From contig OW818662.1 in assembly GCA_942492915.1 (NCBI GenBank), positions 3,100,001 to 3,164,000 on the forward strand: a stretch of 64,000 nt of DNA. Reading direction: 5' to 3'. This stretch comes from Turneriella sp942492915 (GTDB taxonomy: Bacteria; Spirochaetota; Leptospiria; Turneriellales; Turneriellaceae). Positions 25,790 through 33,467 of this stretch are shown here, in pieces. The notes beneath the pieces are model-generated. The model searched no databases. It was not told the DNA's origin and worked only from the letters and a program-made list of their open reading frames with translations. A program made the position numbers and the translations under genes. Each line of letters opens with the position of its first letter. The stretch's first letter is position 1.

Positions 25790-26704
25790 ATGCGCCACGA
25801 AAAACAATCTCACTGCATGTCATTTCACACGCGCGGCGCTGATTTTCGGGCTGTGTTCGTGAGCGCTGCCGATGCCATCAATGCGGCCAAAGAGCAGGTT
25901 CAAGTCGAGACCAAGGTACTTTACCAGTTCAGCGAGTTAGTCGTCTGCGCCAATTTGCTATCGGCGCTCTTTCGTGACGTACACGATATTACGCTCGAAG
26001 TGACCACGGAACATTTTCTGAAAAGTCTCGTCGTCGAAGCGACGCCACAGGGTATATTTCGCGCTGCCTGCCAGCCTTCTGAAGAAATCAACACAGTCTC
26101 AAGACCTGAGGCAATTGACGAAGATATTCTGACGGGGAAATTGATCGTTACGAAGCGATTTCCGCAGGTGGCGGAGCACATGCGCAGTACGATTGGCAGT
26201 GAAAGCAATTCAATCCCCAACCTCGTGCAGCAATACCTTCACGAGAGTGAGCAGATTTCGACCCTGATGCTCACGGGAATGCGCATGCGTTCAGAAGAGG
26301 GCCGAGGTATTGTAGCCGACAGGTGTTTTGGTCTTTTGATCGAGGCATTGCCCGATGTTTCCGATGCAAAGAAATTCATCATCACCGACAACCTCGAGAG
26401 GCTGCAATCGCTTACCGAATATTTTGGCGACGAACCGCAGGCAAACGGCAGCGGCCCGGTCATAAAAGATGTGATGGATCTACTCGACGACATCTACCCC
26501 GGCGAACAGTGGATACATACCTCTGAACAAGCGCTCGTGTACCGCTGTCGCTGCAACCGCGAGGGTTATCTTGATCGTCTGGTCGATCTCGCGCGACACG
26601 ATATTGAAGAGGTGTTCGGCGATCTGACCGAGCTCGAAGTTAAATGCGGCTATTGCGCCAACGTGTTCTATTACCCTCGTTCTGAAATTGAATCAAAATT
26701 ATAG
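25790..26704 (+). CDS. hslO: Redox-regulated chaperone Hsp33
   Basis: Holdase activated by oxidation and unfolding, 304 residues. The C-terminal zinc switch has two Cys pairs: CRCN (about residue 251) and CGYC (about residue 285), the CxC-(27-32)-CxxC pattern of Hsp33. The N-terminal RGADFRAVFVSAADAINAA and LTGMRMRSEEGRG are consistent. It starts 4 bp after the FAD oxidoreductase stop; Met10 (25817) is an alternative start. Last gene of the mnm operon, ended by the hairpin at 26707. Confidence 0.93.
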   Translation: MRHEKQSHCMSFHTRGADFRAVFVSAADAINAAKEQVQVETKVLYQFSELVVCANLLSALFRDVHDITLEVTTEHFLKSLVVEATPQGIFRAACQPSEEINTVSRPEAIDEDILTGKLIVTKRFPQVAEHMRSTIGSESNSIPNLVQQYLHESEQISTLMLTGMRMRSEEGRGIVADRCFGLLIEALPDVSDAKKFIITDNLERLQSLTEYFGDEPQANGSGPVIKDVMDLLDDIYPGEQWIHTSEQALVYRCRCNREGYLDRLVDLARHDIEEVFGDLTELEVKCGYCANVFYYPRSEIESKL

Positions 26705-26706
26705 GC

Positions 26707-26753
26707 GCCAGTGCGTTAGACGTAGACTTGCGTCTACCCGCTAACGCACTGGC
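26707..26753. terminator. Bidirectional hairpin between hslO and the porin-like gene
   Basis: A 13-bp outer stem (26707-26719 with 26741-26753), small internal loop, then a 6-bp inner stem with loop TTGC. AAAAA follows on the + side, giving TTTTT upstream for the minus direction. Both flanking genes converge on it. Confidence 0.65.
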
Positions 26754-26758
26754 AAAAA

Positions 26759-28612
26759 TCAGAATATCAGCTTAGAACCCAACTGCACGCCCATCGCGTT
26801 GTCTGTTCCATAGGGCGTGTCTGTCACGATTCCAGGGGTTGAATAGAACGCGCCTGGCAGAAAAATGCCTGCTTTAAAATAGAGCGTCCAGTATTTGTTC
26901 ACCGCAAAATCTGTGGTGAAGTTGATCTCTTGCCCCATCATCTTGCCGAGCCTGTCCTGTGCTTTGAGCACCGTGCTGGTAATCGATGAGGTGGTGCCTG
27001 CCGCTCGCGCCTGTTCGTAGAGCTGGCTGCTACCGGTATCGATTGCAAGCCAGTAGTCGAGACCGAATCGCAGTTTTTGCCAGAGCGTCGCACCGACACC
27101 CACATGCCCGAATGCAGTTGCCGCTTTGCGTTCATAATCGTGAGCGAAGTCTGCGATACCCGCCGAATCGGTATAGCTTGTTGGGCGCACCCCATAAAAT
27201 TTGCTCATGATGAGGCCGCCAAGACGGCTACCTTTGAAACTCGTAAACCCGTGCGACGTCTGGTTACCATTCTTGTCGTACTTGCTTCCCGATGCGTAAA
27301 GGCCATCGAGGTTAAAATCGAGATCGAGAGTAGAAATGACGCGCGGCAGTTCGACGCTGGCTCCGCCACCGAGGCCGTAGCCGTTGGTGTCGACATCCTG
27401 ACTCTCATTGGCGGCTGTTGGTAGCCTGCGGTCGATGCCCGTCGACATTGCGGCGTCAAAGAATGTCTTGAGCACATAACGCTTGCGGGGCAAACTGAAC
27501 AAGAATCGGGTTCCGAACATCATGTTGAAGTCATTGTCGGCAAAGTTGCCCGAGGCCCCGAGATTCGATCGGTCAGAACCTCCGCGCGCGACCGCACCGT
27601 AACGTGCGCCGAAGGCGTAGATCTTGTTCTGCAGCAGATCGCCCGAAAGGGGCCCTTTCCAGTTGAGCAGGTTGCGTGAATCGTAAACAAACCCGGCCCG
27701 CAGCACGTTGGTATCGCCGTCAAAATAGCGGACCCGCTGGTTGTCGTGAGAGAAGAAGCGCACGTAGTTTGCGTGCAACGTTGGGTCGGCGCCGAGTTGA
27801 AAAGCGTCGAACGCCATGATACGAAAGCCTCCGATTGCTGAATTCGCATAATTAACCGTGACAGCATCGAGGTAATCTTTGAGAAAGTAATCGTAGACTT
27901 CGCCGCCGATCTCGAAAAACTGCCGGCCGATTTTCAGGGAAAGATCGTTACGTTCGTTTTTCCAGACGATATAGTGCAGATACAGTTCGCCGAAATTGAA
28001 CGGGTCGGCACCCACCGGTGTGGATGACGAACTGTTATTCGAGCTGGCACCCGACAACTGGTCGTGGCCCCAGAAGCCGTTCTTGAAGATATCTACCCGA
28101 AAATACAGATCATCAGTCAGCGGAAAAAACATATTCACATAAAAGCGCGAGAACGCAAGAGTCATCTTGTCGTCGGTGTTCTGTATGGTCGCAACAGTCG
28201 ATTCATCGAGTTTTCTGAGATCAGTGTTGTTAAATCCTGCACCCTCTGAAATGAAGCCAATCTGGTATTCCATGCGCTTCATGATTTCGTCTTTTTCTTT
28301 CTTGTCGCCGAAAACATTCTCGCGCTTGTCGATTTGCGGTGCGCCGAAAGGTAGTTCATCAGCTTCTTTTTCGCCGTCTGCTTTGAGCTTCTTTGCCCGC
28401 ACCATTTCTGGTTGCGCACTGGTGGGTTGTTCACCCGGCGTGGGCTGTACGGGGGTACCGAGTTCGTCGGTTTTGAGAAGTTTGGTTTTTCTCCCCTCGT
28501 CTTCGCTGGCCGGTGGTTTGGCCGCATTCGGATTCAAACGCTGCGCAGCCAGAGGCAGAAACGCCGCTACGAACAAACCAAGTGCTGGCTTCAAAGGCAG
28601 GCGCAGATTCAT
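26759..28612 (-). CDS. Large outer-membrane beta-barrel (porin/AlgE-like)
   Basis: 617 residues. Signal peptide MNLRLPLKPALGLFVAAFLPLAA; a Pro/Lys/Glu-rich linker to about residue 110; then about 500 residues of alternating amphipathic strands (LAFSRFYVNMFFPLTDDLYFRVDIF, LSLKIGRQFFEIGGEVYDYFL, FRIMAFDAFQLGAD, LRFGLDYWLAI, YWTLYFKAGIFLPG) ending in LGSKLIF with the terminal Phe typical of BAM substrates. The pattern resembles alginate-export/porin-type barrels. The transported solute is unknown. Confidence 0.75.
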   Translation of the reverse strand: MNLRLPLKPALGLFVAAFLPLAAQRLNPNAAKPPASEDEGRKTKLLKTDELGTPVQPTPGEQPTSAQPEMVRAKKLKADGEKEADELPFGAPQIDKRENVFGDKKEKDEIMKRMEYQIGFISEGAGFNNTDLRKLDESTVATIQNTDDKMTLAFSRFYVNMFFPLTDDLYFRVDIFKNGFWGHDQLSGASSNNSSSSTPVGADPFNFGELYLHYIVWKNERNDLSLKIGRQFFEIGGEVYDYFLKDYLDAVTVNYANSAIGGFRIMAFDAFQLGADPTLHANYVRFFSHDNQRVRYFDGDTNVLRAGFVYDSRNLLNWKGPLSGDLLQNKIYAFGARYGAVARGGSDRSNLGASGNFADNDFNMMFGTRFLFSLPRKRYVLKTFFDAAMSTGIDRRLPTAANESQDVDTNGYGLGGGASVELPRVISTLDLDFNLDGLYASGSKYDKNGNQTSHGFTSFKGSRLGGLIMSKFYGVRPTSYTDSAGIADFAHDYERKAATAFGHVGVGATLWQKLRFGLDYWLAIDTGSSQLYEQARAAGTTSSITSTVLKAQDRLGKMMGQEINFTTDFAVNKYWTLYFKAGIFLPGAFYSTPGIVTDTPYGTDNAMGVQLGSKLIF

Positions 28613-28653
28613 CGCAGCGCGGCGCAGATTAACAATAATGATCTGAATATCCT

Positions 28654-29331
28654 TTAGTCTTCAAGTACCCGACCGCGATACATCAGCCCCGCAAACGCCG
28701 CGCCGATGACCGGGGCGACAATAAAGAGCCAGAGCTGTGACATCGCCTGGCCGCCTACAAAGAGAGCCGGCCCAAGACTGCGCGCCGGATTCACCGAAAC
28801 ACCGGTGATACGAATGCCGACGAGATGAATCAGCACGAGAAAAAATCCGATGGCGAGGCCTGCGAATTTTCGAGGTGCCGCAGAACTCGTAGAACCAAGA
28901 ATCACAACGAGAAACAAGAACGTTGCAACTGCTTCGAAAAGAAATGCGGATTCAAGGTTGTAACCACCCTGGTAACCTGCTCCGAATCCGTTTTGCCCGA
29001 GGCCGTTGAGAGCCAGCTTGTAATTCGGGTCGCCCACTGCGATTGCGTAGACCAATGCCGCGCCGATGATTGCCCCAAACGATTGCGCAACAACATAACC
29101 GACGAGCTTCTTGCCCGACAGCCGCCCGGCGATGTATGCACCGACGCTGACGGCCGGGTTTATGTGGCAACCGCTGATCGGACCAATCGCATACGCCATG
29201 CCAACGATCACAAGACCAAACGACAGCGAGATACCCACGACACCGATTGCAGTGCCCGAAAAAACGGCGCTACCGCAGCCAAAAAGCACAAGCGTTGCTG
29301 TGCCCAGTATTTCAGCGATATAAATTTTCAT
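28654..29331 (-). CDS. aqpZ: Aquaporin Z-type MIP channel
   Basis: 225 residues, six membrane helices plus two half-helices. Both pore signatures are present: SGCHINPAVSVG (first NPA) and GVSVNPARSLGPALF (second NPA with the Arg of the selectivity filter). The AqpZ-like pattern (His in the first motif, GISxT-like ITGVSVNPARS) points to water rather than glycerol. It lies 41 bp upstream of the porin-like gene on the same strand. Confidence 0.92.
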   Translation of the reverse strand: MKIYIAEILGTATLVLFGCGSAVFSGTAIGVVGISLSFGLVIVGMAYAIGPISGCHINPAVSVGAYIAGRLSGKKLVGYVVAQSFGAIIGAALVYAIAVGDPNYKLALNGLGQNGFGAGYQGGYNLESAFLFEAVATFLFLVVILGSTSSAAPRKFAGLAIGFFLVLIHLVGIRITGVSVNPARSLGPALFVGGQAMSQLWLFIVAPVIGAAFAGLMYRGRVLED

Positions 29332-29345
29332 GCGCCGAGCCTCGG

Positions 29346-30047
29346 TCAGCCGAGGCGAGCGTCAAGGCTTTTGCCGGGAATGGCATTGTTTTCACCTATG
29401 AAGAGTTTCGTCGCGACTTCGCCGATTGCTTTGGTCGCGCCGGCATCGACCGCAGCTGCCACAATGCCCCCGGCGACCGGCACCAATTTCATGAAATTTC
29501 TGGCGCTGCTGAGACCGAGTTTACCGAGAAGCCTCGCCGCAACACTGGTGGCCATTTTACGCGCCACCAGAGCGGTGATCTTACTAATCGCAGCAACCGT
29601 CAGCTTTTGCCCAAGTTGAATTCCCGCGTCTTTTAGAATATCTGATGCCGCTGAACCAAGCAACGTGACGTAGACCAGAGTTTTGACCCTGTCTGAGGTA
29701 ATGTCATGGCCGCCGAGAATCGCGATCGATGCCACCATACGCAGCTGCAGATAAAGCACGCTCGAGATGTTGGCGGGAATAGCAATCGGCAGCGTCGCCG
29801 CGCCACCCAGGTTCGTGACAAAACCGCTCGTCGCGGCTTTAGTCATTTGCCAGCCGATCAGATCAGTCGCGGCGCGGCGCGCGTCACCACCATTTTTTGC
29901 CAGGTATTCATGCGCGACAGCTTCAGCCGATGGAAAAAAACCAAAGCCGTTCAAAACCTGCACGTATGCACCGTCGAGCACCTGGAGCATCATGTTCGGT
30001 GCTTCTGGCTGCAACGGTGCGAGGGCGTCTGGCGTATCTGTACTCAT
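29346..30047 (-). CDS. EcsC-family protein
   Basis: 233 residues from the ATG at 30047 (a start five codons upstream is possible). Ala/Gly-rich with the EcsC-type central region GGAATLPIAIPANISSVLYLQLRMVASIAILGG and a helical C-terminus with a Gly-rich VPVAGGIVAAAVDAGATKAIG. EcsC proteins are membrane-associated and of uncertain function, sometimes linked to ABC exporters. It lies 14 bp upstream of aqpZ in the same direction. Confidence 0.75.
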   Translation of the reverse strand: MSTDTPDALAPLQPEAPNMMLQVLDGAYVQVLNGFGFFPSAEAVAHEYLAKNGGDARRAATDLIGWQMTKAATSGFVTNLGGAATLPIAIPANISSVLYLQLRMVASIAILGGHDITSDRVKTLVYVTLLGSAASDILKDAGIQLGQKLTVAAISKITALVARKMATSVAARLLGKLGLSSARNFMKLVPVAGGIVAAAVDAGATKAIGEVATKLFIGENNAIPGKSLDARLG

Positions 30048-30081
30048 GCGCGTATCGCCCATTCAGAGTACTGCACTTCGC

Positions 30082-30480
30082 TTATTCGTCTTCAGACGCT
30101 GGTTTCTTGCGTTTGCCTGCCTTCTTCTTTGGCATCTCATCATCGTCATTTTCGTCGCCAGAAGGCCGCATCTTGCCGTGTCCTTTGCCTTTTTTGCCCA
30201 TCATGCCGTGTGCTTTCATCATTTTTTGATGGTGGGATTTAAACTCGTCATGCGAGATCGCACCATCTTTGTCTGCATCGAGCTCAGCAAATTTTTCGTC
30301 ATGGTGTGTCTGCCATTCTTGTTTTGAGATTTTGCCGTCTTTGTCGGTATCTATCTTTTCGAGCATCTTGCCGTGCATAGGGCCCTTACCACCTTTGCCG
30401 GGGTGCCCCATCTTGTGGTCAGCCGAGAGCATGAATGCGCCGGCAAAGAGTAAAAGAGAGATTATTGTCATTTTTTTCAT
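30082..30480 (-). CDS. Secreted EF-hand calcium-binding protein
   Basis: 132 residues from ATG 30480. Signal peptide MKKMTIISLLLFAGAFMLSA; Gly/His/Lys-rich segment; two canonical EF-hand loops, DTDKDGKISKQE (about 47) and DADKDGAISHDE (about 69), each followed by a short helix; then a Met/His/Lys-rich stretch and an acidic/basic tail (DENDDDEMPKKKAGKRKK). Probably periplasmic Ca2+-binding. Met and His in the C-terminal half might also bind another metal (inference). Confidence 0.85.
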   Translation of the reverse strand: MKKMTIISLLLFAGAFMLSADHKMGHPGKGGKGPMHGKMLEKIDTDKDGKISKQEWQTHHDEKFAELDADKDGAISHDEFKSHHQKMMKAHGMMGKKGKGHGKMRPSGDENDDDEMPKKKAGKRKKPASEDE

Positions 30481-30581
30481 AATTCCGCAGCTAAACCGAT
30501 GCCCGCCGGCGGACAAGCTATTTTTTGCTTTTCAGGTCCATGCCCCCATGTAGTCTCACATGGGTACATACCTTGAGTTCG

Positions 30582-30974
30582 ATGAAAATACACGACCTGC
30601 ACGGCTTCAGAACCTGGCGCTCGCCCGAGGGCATTATTTATACCGAAGCGAAGGCGGGCGTCGACATCGTGCTGAATTTTGCGATTGAAAACAGCCTGGT
30701 CGTCAACGAGCTCTGCCGTGGTAGAAAACGCCCGCTATTGATCGATCTCAAGAATCTGAAATCTATCACGCCGCAGGCCCGTTCGTATTTTTCAGCCCGC
30801 GACCGGGAAACCGATATCAATGCTTTCGCCTTTATCATCCATTCAAATTTTCAACGAATGGTCGGAAATATCTTCATTCAGTTCAATCGACCCAGGGTGC
30901 CAACCCGCCTGTTCAACACAGAAGCCGAAGCAATGGTATGGTTGAAGCCGTTTCTGTTGAAATCCGACACCTGA
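30582..30974 (+). CDS. STAS-like protein of unknown function
   Basis: 130 residues from ATG 30582. Pattern of alternating strands and helices: IIYTEAKAGVDIVLNFAIENSL, PLLIDLKNLKSITPQARSYFS, AFAFIIHSNFQRMVGNIFIQFNRPRVPTRLFNTEAEAMVWLKPFL. The C-terminal RLFNTEAEAxxWL is typical of a family of small STAS/SpoIIAA-like proteins. A 7-bp inverted repeat (CCCATGT/ACATGGG, 30544-30563) lies just upstream. Function unknown. Confidence 0.6.
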   Translation: MKIHDLHGFRTWRSPEGIIYTEAKAGVDIVLNFAIENSLVVNELCRGRKRPLLIDLKNLKSITPQARSYFSARDRETDINAFAFIIHSNFQRMVGNIFIQFNRPRVPTRLFNTEAEAMVWLKPFLLKSDT

Positions 30975-31057
30975 AACTACCTTCGCCTGATCAGGTTGCC
31001 CTGCGAAGCCCAATGAGTTGACAGCGGCGTTCGTATCTGCGGATTCTCGTGTCAGCA

Positions 31058-31696
31058 ATGTTCAATATCGACGGCATCATCAATTCTATTCAGGCAATCC
31101 ACGAACCATGGAGCTATCTTTTGGTTTTTGGAGTGCTGCTGCTTTGTGGGTTCGGGCTGCCGATTCCCGAAGACATTACGCTGATCGCGGGTGGCCTGAT
31201 GGCCTATTACGGCAAAGCCGATGTATTCGTAATGATTGCCGTTGGCCTGGTGGGCGTCATGCTCGGAGACGGCGCGATGTTCCAGATCGGCAAACGCTTT
31301 GGTTACCGCGTCTTTGAATGGAAATGGATGGCAAAGATCATGCATGCCGAACGCCTCGAGGCTGTCAAAGATAAGCTAAAGAATCACGGCAATAAGGTGA
31401 TATTCTCGGCGCGCTTTATGCCTGGCCTGCGGTCGCTGGTATTTCTCTCTTCGGGCGCGCTCGGCATTCCGTTTCGCGTCTTTCTGCTTTTTGACGGCAT
31501 GGCAGCGCTGATTTCAGTACCCGCGATTGTGTACTCATGCTTTTTTTTCGGCGATCAAATCAACAAAGCAGTGGGCATTATCAAGAACGTTGAAAATGGC
31601 ATTGTGATGGTCATCGCAGCCGTAATCATTTATTTTGTCGTGAAGCACTTTATTAAGAAGAACCGCGAAAAAAGAGAAGCTGCCGGCGACATTTAA
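31058..31696 (+). CDS. DedA-family membrane protein
   Basis: 212 residues (ATG 31058; a GTG three codons upstream is also possible). It has the DedA/SNARE-associated fold with re-entrant loop motifs FGLPIPEDITLIAGG (about 34) and FSARFMPGLRSLVFLSSG (about 122), and a basic tail KKNREKREAA. DedA proteins act in lipid carrier or phospholipid scrambling and proton-motive-force homeostasis. Its end meets the convergent channel gene at a small palindrome (31705-31719). Confidence 0.88.
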   Translation: MFNIDGIINSIQAIHEPWSYLLVFGVLLLCGFGLPIPEDITLIAGGLMAYYGKADVFVMIAVGLVGVMLGDGAMFQIGKRFGYRVFEWKWMAKIMHAERLEAVKDKLKNHGNKVIFSARFMPGLRSLVFLSSGALGIPFRVFLLFDGMAALISVPAIVYSCFFFGDQINKAVGIIKNVENGIVMVIAAVIIYFVVKHFIKKNREKREAAGDI

Positions 31697-31713
31697 TCTG
31701 CAGCCGTGCTGAA

Positions 31714-33345
31714 TCAGCACTCGACATGCGTCGCGTTTGACCACGGCCCGAATTCATTGCCTAGAATTGCCCTGACGCGGTACGTATTCGTTGCCTTTTT
31801 TACGGGCAATAGGTCAATGCACTCGCTGAGTGTCGCGGACCGCGAGACGAAAATCCACTTAGCGTGTTCGTCATCCCAACGGGCTACCTGATAGCCGCTC
31901 ACGCCGCCGAGATCTTGCCAGTCGACAAGCACCCTGCCGCTTTCGTAAACGGCCTGAAGTTTTGTTATGCGTGCGTCTTCTGCAGCCAGACGCGGCAAGT
32001 CACGATCCTCTGAAACGGTCTTCTGGCGCCTCTCTTCAGCCATAGCGTGCACTTGCTGCGCGATCTCGGGAAACTTCTGCAAGACATTGTCAAAAGTAAA
32101 TTTGTCGAGAGTATAGAGGTCACAATACTCTGCGGCGCGCACGCTCGCGGTTCGTTCACTGCTGAACAGCAGGGCAATTTCGCCAAAAAAGCTGCCATCG
32201 CCGAGGGTCGCGAACACCGTCTGGCCGTCTTCTGAGACAATTTCTACCCGGCCGCGGCTGATAAAATACATCTGGTCGCCTATTTCACCTTTGCGAAAGA
32301 TAAAATCGCCTGGGGTATACAGCACCGGTTTCAGATTGAGTACTATCTGGCGAATGAATTCGTCGGGGGCGCCGCGAAACATAGGTACTTTCTCGATGAT
32401 GTCTTTGTTGAGGTGCAGCGCGACCTGCACCTTGAGCGACGAAGGCAACTCGTCGAGTACCGCCGATTCGTCAAAACCGCGCCGATTATTCCAAAGGTAG
32501 TCATAATAGGTACGTATACTATCCTGCAAGTCACCGGGAACGTCGCGGTACTGCATAAAGGTTTGTATCTTTTCCATCTTGGCGCGAAACTGCGTGCGCG
32601 CAAGATCGCTGTTCGCCAGCATGCTCGCTAAATTACCGATGATGTAACCGTACATGCCCGCACCGGTCAGCTGCACAAACATCGTGTAGATAATCTGCCC
32701 GTTCGTTGACGGTGTTATATCTCCATAGCCAATCGTCGTAATGGTCGTAATGGTCCAATACAGCGCCTTGAGGTAGTTCGTCTGGTAATCCAGCGCCGCG
32801 TCAATTTTGCCCATCGCCAGCCAGCCGCAGGCAACCCAGTGTGCGATGATCAGCACGACAAAGACTGTAAAAAACAGGCGAATCAGACCAGGGTTAAAGA
32901 GTTCTTTCTTTCTGGTTTTTTCGAGAAAAGGCAGAATATGGTGCAACCGCACCAGCTGCACCATCAGCAAAATGCGGATATAGCGCGGCGAGAACAGGCG
33001 CAGCGAACGCGCAGCATTGCTGAGCTCTGATAGCCAACCCTGTGAAAAAATCAGATCAAACGGTGTTGCCGCGATCAGATCGACAATGAACCAAGAGCGC
33101 AGGTAATGGATCGCGATTTTTTTTCGGGATGTAACCTCTTCGCCATCGACGGTAATTGCGCTGAAGAACGTGACGATGATGTCAATTGTGAAAATGATCG
33201 GATAGAGAAATCCCAGCATCTCACGCCAGCCAGCCTTGGGGTATTGCAGCGCCAGGTGCAGAGGCACTTCCAGTGCTGCGAACAGTGTAAACGCCAGCAG
33301 CAGCGCGTCAAAATAGCGTTTGTAGATGTTGTCTTGTCTAATCAT
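31714..33345 (-). CDS. Cyclic-nucleotide-gated potassium channel with C-terminal FN3-like domain
   Basis: 543 residues. Six membrane segments (about 10-190) with an Arg-rich S4-like stretch, then the pore helix and selectivity filter TTITTIGYGDITPS near residue 205. A C-linker and a CAP_ED domain follow (GDFIFRKGEIGDQMYFISRG, then GDGSFFGEIALLFSSERTASVRAAE, about 320-430). The last 90 residues (LVDWQDLGGVSGYQVARWD, then NTYRVRAILGNEFGPWSNATHVEC) look like a fibronectin type III fold, an unusual addition. The start is set at the ATG at 33345 because a TTGAAT-18-GATAAT promoter lies inside the longer frame. Confidence 0.85.
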   Translation of the reverse strand: MIRQDNIYKRYFDALLLAFTLFAALEVPLHLALQYPKAGWREMLGFLYPIIFTIDIIVTFFSAITVDGEEVTSRKKIAIHYLRSWFIVDLIAATPFDLIFSQGWLSELSNAARSLRLFSPRYIRILLMVQLVRLHHILPFLEKTRKKELFNPGLIRLFFTVFVVLIIAHWVACGWLAMGKIDAALDYQTNYLKALYWTITTITTIGYGDITPSTNGQIIYTMFVQLTGAGMYGYIIGNLASMLANSDLARTQFRAKMEKIQTFMQYRDVPGDLQDSIRTYYDYLWNNRRGFDESAVLDELPSSLKVQVALHLNKDIIEKVPMFRGAPDEFIRQIVLNLKPVLYTPGDFIFRKGEIGDQMYFISRGRVEIVSEDGQTVFATLGDGSFFGEIALLFSSERTASVRAAEYCDLYTLDKFTFDNVLQKFPEIAQQVHAMAEERRQKTVSEDRDLPRLAAEDARITKLQAVYESGRVLVDWQDLGGVSGYQVARWDDEHAKWIFVSRSATLSECIDLLPVKKATNTYRVRAILGNEFGPWSNATHVEC

Positions 33346-33369
33346 GGCGAATGCAGATATTCTAATGTG

Positions 33370-33378
33370 ATTATCGGC
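33370..33378 (-). promoter_or_regulatory. Candidate -10 element GCCGATAAT of the channel gene
   Basis: On the minus strand GCCGATAAT is preceded, at an 18-bp spacing from GATAAT, by TTGAAT. A start site about 7 nt downstream gives a leader of some 18 nt to the ATG at 33345. This decides against the longer ORF starting at 33414. Confidence 0.55.
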
Positions 33379-33467
33379 ACCGCCAAAGCGCAAATTCAAA
33401 GAAAATCGGCCCAAACCGAGGCCGCGCTTAACGTGCCTTCTGAGGCGCAGGCTTTGCCGTTTAAAGG

